DNA from: Campylobacterota bacterium
GTDB lineage: Bacteria; Campylobacterota; Campylobacteria; Campylobacterales; Sulfurovaceae
Direction of reading: 5' to 3'
NCBI GenBank assembly: GCA_015488875.1
Contig: WFMX01000022.1
Span: forward strand, 1-6,362
Length of the DNA: 6,362 nucleotides
The notes under the pieces are model-generated. The model was not told where the DNA came from, searched no databases, and worked only from the letters and a program-made list of their open reading frames with translations. A program made the translations under genes and the position numbers. Shown piece after piece: positions 1 through 4,400 of the stretch (positions are counted from its first letter, which is position 1; the number at the start of each line of letters is the position of its first letter).

Positions 1-647
1 AGTTTAGTGAGATTATAGAGAAATTAAAAGATGTAATATCCAATGAAAAAATAGGTAGTAAGATATTTGACAAAGATGTAGCTACGGAGCTGGGGATACC
101 ACAGGCATCATTTGCCACGATGAAAAAGAGAAAATCTATCCCATACAAAGAGTTGATGCAATTTTGTGCTACCAAGCGATTGAGTATCAATTGGCTCTTT
201 TTTGATCAGCCTGTAGAGATGTTGATAGAGGAGACCAATAGATTTTTTCAAGTACACTATTTCGCCGATATCCGTGCTAGTGCAGGCGGTGGTGCTGATG
301 TCTTCGATGAAAATTATGATGTTATGACCATAGATGAGAGGATAGTTCAAAACATGCTAGGCAGAACCGACAAAAGATTAGAAGCCATACATGTAGGTGG
401 AGAATCCATGGAGCCTACACTAAGAGATGGCTCCATCGTCTTCATAGATAGAGAGCAGACCAATATCAACAGAGAGGGGATTTATATAGCCTCTACAAAT
501 GCAGGTCTTTTCATAAAAAGGATTCGTCAAAGAGCAGATGGCATGATAGAACTCATATCGGATAACAAAAGCTATTCCCCAGAGATACTATCTTCTGATG
601 AAGTGAGGATAGTAGGTAAGGTAGTGGGAAATATAGAGAGCATATAG
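1..647 (+). CDS. LexA/CI-like transcriptional regulator with S24 peptidase domain (5'-partial)
   Basis: The frame is open from the first full codon at base 3 with no ATG, GTG or TTG before the ATG at 120. That ATG falls inside the DNA-binding domain, so the true start lies just before the window; 214 residues are visible. Residues about 20-65 form a helix-turn-helix region (VATELGIPQASFATMKKRK). Residues about 88-214 form an S24/LexA-like autoprotease domain. It has a candidate Ala94-Gly95 cleavage bond in ASAGGGAD, the catalytic Ser135 in GESMEPTL (codon 405-407) and the general-base Lys172 in FIKRI (codon 516-518). The Ser-Lys spacing of 37 residues equals that of E. coli LexA (S119/K156). 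Family knowledge: such proteins repress DNA as dimers and may self-cleave when RecA is activated. The targets are unknown, and no phage genes are visible nearby. A Ser-Lys peptidase acting on other substrates is a less likely alternative. Confidence 0.9.
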   Translation, partial: FSEIIEKLKDVISNEKIGSKIFDKDVATELGIPQASFATMKKRKSIPYKELMQFCATKRLSINWLFFDQPVEMLIEETNRFFQVHYFADIRASAGGGADVFDENYDVMTIDERIVQNMLGRTDKRLEAIHVGGESMEPTLRDGSIVFIDREQTNINREGIYIASTNAGLFIKRIRQRADGMIELISDNKSYSPEILSSDEVRIVGKVVGNIESI

Positions 648-652
648 GGGTG

Positions 653-849
653 TTTCTCATGACATAGTTTGTTGAGTGACAGGGGGGTCTAGTGTAGCCT
701 GTCGAAAAACACTCAAATAAGATCGTATATCATTTCTCATTTCTGGATGCTAAAAATAGTAGGGGTCTGGAGTAGCCTGTCGAAAAATCCCCATCAACCC
801 ACACAATCCATTTCCATTTTTTGGATATATAGAGACGATAGGGGTCTGG
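653..849. repeat. Three-copy imperfect direct repeat, period about 79 bp
   Basis: The motif GGGGTCT starts at 684, 762 and 841, and the upstream motif TTTCTCAT/TTTCCAT starts at 653, 733 and 811, giving periods of 78-80 bp. Copies 1 and 2 share a 26-nt core (684-709 and 762-787, 24/26 identical) that ends in TAGCCTGTCGAAAAA. Copies 2 and 3 share the upstream block 731-748 with 809-826 (14/18 identical) and GGGGTCTGG. In copy 3 the CCTGTCGAAAAA half is missing and the palindrome at 852-890 takes its place. Copy 1 is also bounded by an inverted repeat, TTGAGTG (672-678) with CACTCAA (710-716). Confidence 0.75.
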
Positions 850-851
850 TG

Positions 852-890
852 ATTTGTGATGCGTGGAGCGTAGCGGAATGCATCATGAAT
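852..890. repeat. Palindromic intergenic element, 13-bp stem
   Basis: Bases 852-864 pair with 878-890 over 13 positions (10 Watson-Crick and 3 G-T), leaving the 13-nt loop GGAGCGTAGCGGA. The GATGCGT...ATGCATC core and GTAG-containing loop resemble REP-like palindromes dispersed by RAYT (Y1-type) transposases in other bacteria. That link is inference; no such transposase lies in this window. Confidence 0.6.
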
Positions 891-906
891 AACCTGACCT
901 CGGCTA
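877..906 (+). repeat. Dispersed intergenic repeat, copy 1
   Basis: AATGCATC (877-884), 8 unrelated bases, then CCTGACCTCGGCTA (893-906). The same two blocks with a 7-base spacer recur on the same strand at 6331-6359, about 5.4 kb away. The first block overlaps the right arm of the palindrome at 852-890. Confidence 0.7.
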
Positions 907-935
907 CACAACACCGTTATACTACAATCGAGGTC
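896..935. repeat. Inverted repeat GACCTCG / CGAGGTC
   Basis: GACCTCG at 896-902 is the exact reverse complement of CGAGGTC at 929-935, with a 26-nt interval. The left arm lies inside the conserved block of the dispersed repeat. The second copy at 6331-6359 reaches the window edge before a matching right arm could be seen. Confidence 0.5.
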
Positions 936-1130
936 GAACAATTTCTATACAAGTTTTGCTTTAAAGCATAGTGGATCTCCTATTGTTTTTTTCTTATTTT
1001 AGCATTTTACTGCTAATTGGAATAAGGTTCTCTTTTTTTTGGTGTTGATTTGTGGGCATTATAGTTGGTATGCTTGGTAAGTGATATTGTAGATAAGTAA
1101 TTGTATTTATGGAGGTTGTCAAATATGAGG

Positions 1131-1161
1131 AGTGGCTTATGGACTTAGTCCATAAGCCACT
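1131..1161 (-). terminator. Hairpin downstream of rplQ, probable operon terminator
   Basis: Bases 1131-1144 and 1148-1161 are perfect reverse complements (14 bp) around a 3-nt loop, starting 22 nt after the rplQ stop in the direction of transcription. Reading leftward, the bases after the stem are CCTCATATTT, so a proper U-tract is missing. It may be a weak intrinsic terminator, a 3'-end stabilising stem, or a structure stopping transcription from both sides. Half of the stem pairs are G-C. Confidence 0.6.
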
Positions 1162-1183
1162 TGTGCAATGGATGATATAGTAG

Positions 1184-1534
1184 CTATACCAACTCTATGA
1201 TAGCCATAGGAGCCGCATCACCTCTACGCATACGCGTTTTGATGATTCTAGTGTATCCACCATTTCTATCTGTGTATCTTGGTGCTATCTCTGTGACCAA
1301 TTTGTTGGTACAGGCTTTGTCTTGCAACATAGCAAATATAGCTTTGTGTGCATTGTCGTCACCAGCAGTAGCTTTTGTTATCAATTTCTCATAATAGCTT
1401 CTAAGCTCTTTTGCTTTTGGTAAAGTTGTCTCAATTCTACCCTCTTTTGTAAGAGCGATAGATAGATTCTTCAAGAGAGCAGCTCTATGTGAAGAAGTTC
1501 TCGTAAGCTTACGATATCCATGTCTATGTCTCAT
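1184..1534 (-). CDS. rplQ: 50S ribosomal protein L17
   Basis: A large-subunit protein found near the peptide exit tunnel in bacterial ribosomes. The 116-residue product has the normal bacterial length and the L17 signature throughout: MRHRHGYRKLTRTSSHR at the N-terminus, ALLKNL then GRIETTLPKAKELR at residues 19-46, and the C-terminal RRGDAAPMAIIELV. The start is fixed by an AAAGGA Shine-Dalgarno that overlaps the rpoA stop codon, only 9 nt separating the two genes, which implies translational coupling. It is the last gene of the cluster, as in most bacteria, and is followed by the hairpin at 1131-1161. The identification is secure. Confidence 0.97.
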   Translation of the reverse strand: MRHRHGYRKLTRTSSHRAALLKNLSIALTKEGRIETTLPKAKELRSYYEKLITKATAGDDNAHKAIFAMLQDKACTNKLVTEIAPRYTDRNGGYTRIIKTRMRRGDAAPMAIIELV

Positions 1535-1543
1535 GGGATTCCT

Positions 1544-2545
1544 TTATTGTTTTAATTTCTCTAATTTTTTGATAAGATTTACTCTAATCATATCACTAAG
1601 TTCAAACTCAGCACCATACCCATGTTCAGCTAGGCACTCATTTATCTCGTCGAGAGATTTTTTACCGAGATTTTTAATCGCCTTAATTTCGCTCTCATTC
1701 ATCAATACCAATTCACCTAGATGCTTGATGCCCGCTCTATCCAAAGAGTTGAAACTTCTAGCACTTAGTCCTAGAGCATCTACTGTCTGCAAGAATGGCT
1801 TGACTTCACTATCATCAGTACTTCTTTTTACAGGAGTAGTATTGATATCGACATCAAGTACACCACCAAATACAGATAGTTGTTTATTCATAGTCTCAAG
1901 AGCATTTGTGAATGCTTCTACAGGACCTATCTGGCTGTTGGTCATGATGTCAAAAGTGATCTTCTCATAGTTTGGATTGTCCTCTACTAGTACAGGCTCT
2001 ATCTTATAGTTCGCCTTTCTTACTGGTGTAAAGAATGCATCCAAAGGTATGGTATCAGGCTCTACCTCACTAGCCAAATCCTCGCTAGGTACATATCCTA
2101 TGCCCTTAGTGATGACTACTGTGAAGTTGAGCTCTGCATCTTCGTTGAGTGTTGCAAGGTGTAGATCGCCATTTACTACTTCGATTTTGTCATTGTTCAA
2201 ATCTTCAGCTATGATATCTTTATGCCCTGTGAAAGAGTAGCTTACTTCTACTCTCTCGCTCTCATCTTTGATCTTGAAGTGGATATTTTTGAGATTGATT
2301 ATAAATACAGCTACATCTTCATGCATGCCCCTGATATTGTCAAATTCATGTGCTGCACCATCAATCTTGACAGAGATAGGTGCATATCCGATGGAGCTAC
2401 TGAGTATAAGTCTTCTGAGAGGGTGTGCTAGAGTTACAGCATAGCCACTCTCAAAAGGGTAGGCTATGATCTCTGCTCTATTTTCACTTACTTCATTGAC
2501 TTCTACTTCAGTAGGCATAAATGGTGCGACTTTTATTTTTTTCAT
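1544..2545 (-). CDS. rpoA: DNA-directed RNA polymerase subunit alpha
   Basis: The alpha subunit dimerises to nucleate RNA polymerase assembly and contacts upstream promoter DNA and activators. The 333-residue length is normal for the family. The N-terminal domain (about 1-235) carries the dimerisation segment HPLRRLILSS (41-50), followed by KIDGAAHEF and NLKNIHF. The C-terminal domain (about 248-315) shows the two helix-hairpin-helix segments, LSARSFNSL (260-268) and NLGKKSLDEI (292-301). Arg263 and Asn266 align with the E. coli DNA-contact residues R265 and N268. The tail after residue 315 is basic (IKKLEKLKQ), unlike the E. coli tail, and resembles other epsilonproteobacterial alphas as I recall them. 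It starts 16 nt after rpsD with an AAGGGG Shine-Dalgarno. Confidence 0.98.
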   Translation of the reverse strand: MKKIKVAPFMPTEVEVNEVSENRAEIIAYPFESGYAVTLAHPLRRLILSSSIGYAPISVKIDGAAHEFDNIRGMHEDVAVFIINLKNIHFKIKDESERVEVSYSFTGHKDIIAEDLNNDKIEVVNGDLHLATLNEDAELNFTVVITKGIGYVPSEDLASEVEPDTIPLDAFFTPVRKANYKIEPVLVEDNPNYEKITFDIMTNSQIGPVEAFTNALETMNKQLSVFGGVLDVDINTTPVKRSTDDSEVKPFLQTVDALGLSARSFNSLDRAGIKHLGELVLMNESEIKAIKNLGKKSLDEINECLAEHGYGAEFELSDMIRVNLIKKLEKLKQ

Positions 2546-2561
2546 GGTTACCCCTTACTGA

Positions 2562-3188
2562 TTATTTAGAGTAAAGTTCGACGATTAGACGCTCTTCGAC
2601 AGGGATTGAGATCTCATCTCTCTCAGGTACTCTAGTAAAGAGTCCAAAAAACTTCTCTTTATCTACATCTACCCACTCAACCATACCAGTTTGGTTTGTC
2701 AATTCCATACTTCTTACTAGTTGAGTATTTGCTTTACTCTTCTCTTTGATCTCGATCTTTTGACCAGATCTTACTCTACATGATGGGATATCCACTCTCT
2801 TGCCATCTACCAAAACATGCCCGTGATTTACGAATTGTCTAGCTGATGCTCTAGTAGTCGCGAAGCCCATTCTATATACTACATTGTCAAGTCTCTGCTC
2901 TAGTAGCTGGATAAGGATACTACCTGTATTGCCATCTTTTCTATTTGCCTCTTTGTACAATGATCTAAACTGCTTTTCGCTCACACCATACATAAATTTA
3001 GCTTTCTGCTTCTCTCTAAGTTGGAGACCATATTCACTAATCTTTGTTCTTCTCTGCCCATGTTGTCCTGGAGCGTAAGGTCTCTTCTCTAGAGCACTCT
3101 TACCAGCGAGTCTTCTCTCACCTTTCAACCCAAGATCAACACCAAGTCTTCTCTCTAGTTTTTCAACTGGACCTGTATATCTTGCCAT
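2562..3188 (-). CDS. rpsD: 30S ribosomal protein S4
   Basis: A primary 16S rRNA-binding protein that initiates 30S body assembly; in E. coli and B. subtilis it also represses its own operon or gene. The 208-residue length is typical. The N-terminal S4 domain (about 1-95) includes RPYAPGQHGQRR (36-47). The S4 RNA-binding fold (about 97-157) includes EQRLDNVVYRMGFATTR and ARQFVNHGHVLVDGK. It is the zinc-free form: the N-terminus lacks the zinc-ligand cysteines, and the only cysteine is Cys137. The start at 3188 is supported by MARYTGPVEKLERR at the N-terminus and an AAAGGT Shine-Dalgarno. A 119-bp gap separates it from rpsK, and an A/T-only stem (3205-3222) sits just upstream of the Shine-Dalgarno. 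Confidence 0.98.
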   Translation of the reverse strand: MARYTGPVEKLERRLGVDLGLKGERRLAGKSALEKRPYAPGQHGQRRTKISEYGLQLREKQKAKFMYGVSEKQFRSLYKEANRKDGNTGSILIQLLEQRLDNVVYRMGFATTRASARQFVNHGHVLVDGKRVDIPSCRVRSGQKIEIKEKSKANTQLVRSMELTNQTGMVEWVDVDKEKFFGLFTRVPERDEISIPVEERLIVELYSK

Positions 3189-3307
3189 CTGTTTACCTTT
3201 AAACTATTTTTCGTAAAAAATAAGTATCGCATTTAACATAAAATATATGTCATGCATACCACAATCATTGATATATTATAATAAAATTATTATCTATCTC
3301 TTGTCTA
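3189..3307 (-). promoter_or_regulatory. rpsK-rpsD spacer: candidate internal promoter and rpsD leader
   Basis: This is the only long gap inside the ribosomal operon (119 bp) and it is very AT-rich. Read leftward it contains a perfect TATAAT at 3280-3275, which would give a leader of about 80 nt, and a second TATAAT at 3312-3307 overlapping the rpsK stop codon. A 7-bp A/T stem (3205-3211 with 3216-3222) lies next to the rpsD Shine-Dalgarno. No -35 is evident, as is usual in this phylum. In DNA this AT-rich, chance TATAAT matches are possible. Confidence 0.4.
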
Positions 3308-3682
3308 TTATACTCTTCTCTTTTTAGGAGGTCTACAACCATTGTGCGGAAGTGGAGTAATATCTTTGAGGAATGTCACACGGATACCCTCAGTAGCACC
3401 TATGGCTTTGACAGCAGTATCTCTACCACTACCAGGACCTTGCACTTTGATACCTAGCTCTTTGATGCCATTCTCTTTGGCTTTAGCCAATGCATCTTCT
3501 ACTGCTTGTTGTGCCGCGAAAGGTGTAGATTTTTTACTACCCTTGAAACCTAGTGAACCAGCACTACTCCAAGAGATGACATTTCCCATCTCATCTGTTA
3601 CTGTGATGACAGTGTTGTTGAAAGTTGCAGCGACATACACTACACCTTTGGCAATACTCTTTTTTGCTTTTTTCTTAGCCAT
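3308..3682 (-). CDS. rpsK: 30S ribosomal protein S11
   Basis: Part of the 30S platform, contacting 16S rRNA near the mRNA exit channel. The 124 residues include GVVYVAATFNNTVITVTD (13-30), KGSKKSTPFAAQQA (47-60), QGPGSGRD (81-88) and the diagnostic C-terminus ITPLPHNGCRPPKKRRV. Asn114-Gly115 matches the site reported as isoaspartate in E. coli S11. It is several residues shorter at the N-terminus than most S11 proteins, but the start is fixed: the codon directly before the ATG is an in-frame TAA, and AGGAG stands 8 nt upstream. The gap to rpsM is 16 nt, so the two genes are probably co-translated. Confidence 0.97.
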   Translation of the reverse strand: MAKKKAKKSIAKGVVYVAATFNNTVITVTDEMGNVISWSSAGSLGFKGSKKSTPFAAQQAVEDALAKAKENGIKELGIKVQGPGSGRDTAVKAIGATEGIRVTFLKDITPLPHNGCRPPKKRRV

Positions 3683-3698
3683 TTATACCACTCCTGCT

Positions 3699-4061
3699 TT
3701 ACGCCGCGCCAACGGTTTTTCTTTTACCCTTACGAGTTCTAGCATTTGTCTTAGTTTTTTGACCACGAACAGGAAGACCTCTTCTATGTCTAAGACCTCT
3801 ATAGTTACCAAGATCCATTAATGACTTGATATCTAATGCAACTTTTTGTCTCAAGTCACCTTCCACCATGAAGTGCTCTTGGATCTCTTTACGGATATTT
3901 GCCGCTTCTGTATCACTCAACTCATGTACTCTTTTGTTATAGTCTATACCAGTTGCATCAAGAATCTTTCTTGATGTTGTCAATCCGATACCGAAAATAT
4001 AAGTAAGTGCATACTCCATTCTCTTCTTTTTAGGTAAATCAACACCTGCAATACGAGCCAT
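3699..4061 (-). CDS. rpsM: 30S ribosomal protein S13
   Basis: A small-subunit head protein that forms bridges to the 50S subunit and contacts the P-site tRNA through its basic tail. The 120-residue length is typical. Visible features are MARIAGVDLP at the start, the helix-turn segment TYIFGIGLTTSRKIL (20-34), and the basic C-terminal signature GNYRGLRHRRGLPVRGQKTK (85-104) followed by TNARTRKGKRKT. Its AAGGA Shine-Dalgarno lies within the last codons of rpmJ, whose stop is only 2 nt upstream of this start, so the two are almost certainly translationally coupled. Confidence 0.97.
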   Translation of the reverse strand: MARIAGVDLPKKKRMEYALTYIFGIGLTTSRKILDATGIDYNKRVHELSDTEAANIRKEIQEHFMVEGDLRQKVALDIKSLMDLGNYRGLRHRRGLPVRGQKTKTNARTRKGKRKTVGAA

Positions 4062-4063
4062 AT

Positions 4064-4177
4064 TTATCCTTGTCTCTGTTTATGTTTTGGATTTTTACAA
4101 ATCACGCGTACTATACCTTTGCGTTTAATGATCTTGCAATCATCACACATTTTCTTAACTGATGGTCTAACCTTCAT
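4064..4177 (-). CDS. rpmJ: 50S ribosomal protein L36
   Basis: A 37-residue large-subunit protein and the first gene of the leftward operon. The sequence begins MKVRPSVKKMCDDCKIIKRK and ends CKNPKHKQRQG, the standard L36 pattern. The zinc-ribbon ligands Cys11, Cys14, Cys27 and His32 are all present, so this is the zinc-binding (C+) form. The start has an AGGAG Shine-Dalgarno (4184-4188) 6 nt upstream, and the stop TAA at 4064-4066 is 2 nt before the rpsM ATG. In many bacteria, including other Campylobacterota, infA precedes rpmJ; here the upstream side holds no infA, and the divergent mnmG follows instead. Confidence 0.96.
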   Translation of the reverse strand: MKVRPSVKKMCDDCKIIKRKGIVRVICKNPKHKQRQG

Positions 4178-4307
4178 TGGTTACTCCTACGATTTTTTGC
4201 ACCTAATTTTGCGTGGATTAGTGATGTAGATAATCCAATCCTTGAATAATCAGTGCTACTTATACAAAGATTCTTCACGCAGCCCTACTATTGATAGTCC
4301 AATAGGG
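4178..4307 (-). promoter_or_regulatory. Structured 5' leader of the rpmJ operon
   Basis: The predicted transcript start near 4307 gives a leader of about 130 nt. It contains a hairpin at the 5' end (4283-4285 with 4305-4307 and 4289-4293 with 4300-4304, 8 bp with a 3-nt bulge). A 7-bp hairpin follows (4214-4220 with 4231-4237), with a 6-bp long-range helix (4210-4215 with 4276-4281). A competing helix (4200-4207 with 4217-4223, one bulge) would exclude the 7-bp hairpin. Possible autogenous control, by S4 for example as in E. coli, is inference; the sequence does not obviously match the known E. coli pseudoknot. Confidence 0.45.
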
Positions 4308-4310
4308 AGG

Positions 4311-4324
4311 GTGATTATATCTAA
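4311..4324 (-). promoter_or_regulatory. Promoter of the rpmJ-rplQ operon
   Basis: Read leftward, the segment is TTAGATATAATCAC, with a perfect TATAAT at 4319-4314. No -35 hexamer is visible about 17 nt upstream, consistent with the AT-rich, -35-poor promoters of this phylum. Transcription should begin around 4307 and run through the structured leader. Confidence 0.65.
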
Positions 4325-4326
4325 AT

Positions 4327-4338
4327 AAGTTTAAACTT
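4327..4338. promoter_or_regulatory. 12-bp perfect palindrome AAGTTTAAACTT between divergent promoters
   Basis: The palindrome lies just upstream of the leftward -10 box and about 24 bp upstream of the rightward one. It could be a binding site for a dimeric regulator, but short A/T-rich palindromes also arise by chance. Confidence 0.3.
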
Positions 4339-4357
4339 CTATGAATTTATGATAGAA

Positions 4358-4371
4358 TTAGATATAATAAC
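4358..4371 (+). promoter_or_regulatory. Promoter of mnmG
   Basis: TTAGATATAATAAC contains a perfect TATAAT at 4363-4368. It predicts a start near 4375 and a short leader of about 25 nt containing the AGGA Shine-Dalgarno at 4386-4389. It matches the leftward promoter at 13 of 14 positions in inverted orientation. No clear -35 is present. Confidence 0.65.
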
Positions 4372-4400
4372 ACAATTTATATATCAGGAAAAGTATTAAG

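Larger units (their letters stand above)
648..1183. other. Gene-free intergenic region: repeat mosaic, then T-rich spacer
   Basis: This 536-bp stretch lies between the regulator gene and the end of rplQ. The first half (about 650-935) is occupied by the repeat elements listed separately. Short open frames across it on both strands lack a ribosome-binding site and simply read through the repeats. Bases 957-968 are a perfect 12-bp palindrome (TGCTTTAAAGCA). A weak stem at 969-982 followed by a T-rich run (983-1000) could act as a poor terminator for rightward transcripts. Bases 1000-1130 are T-rich with no gene or RNA that I recognise. Confidence 0.6.

Noticed and set aside
120..647. Start of the S24 regulator at the ATG at 120
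   Set aside because: The open frame continues upstream to the window edge and encodes the first part of the helix-turn-helix domain; starting at 120 would cut that domain.
653..935. CRISPR array
   Set aside because: Only three diverged units of about 79 bp; neither the repeat length nor the spacers fit a CRISPR array, and no cas genes are present.
747..971. Open frames of 74 (+) and 63 (-) codons in the intergenic region
   Set aside because: Both read through the direct repeats and palindrome, have no convincing Shine-Dalgarno and no recognisable protein motif.
999..1016. Small hairpin TTAGCA/TGCTAA as a terminator or small RNA
   Set aside because: A 6-bp stem with a 6-nt loop and no following T-run; too weak to support a call.
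1139..1180. 13-codon frame with an AGGAG upstream, inside the rplQ-distal hairpin
   Set aside because: Very short, dictated by the hairpin sequence, antisense to the operon end and without a promoter I can identify.
3233..3268. 11-codon leftward frame in the rpsK-rpsD spacer, a possible leader peptide
   Set aside because: No Shine-Dalgarno, no run of regulatory codons, and its ATG would lie at the predicted transcript start.
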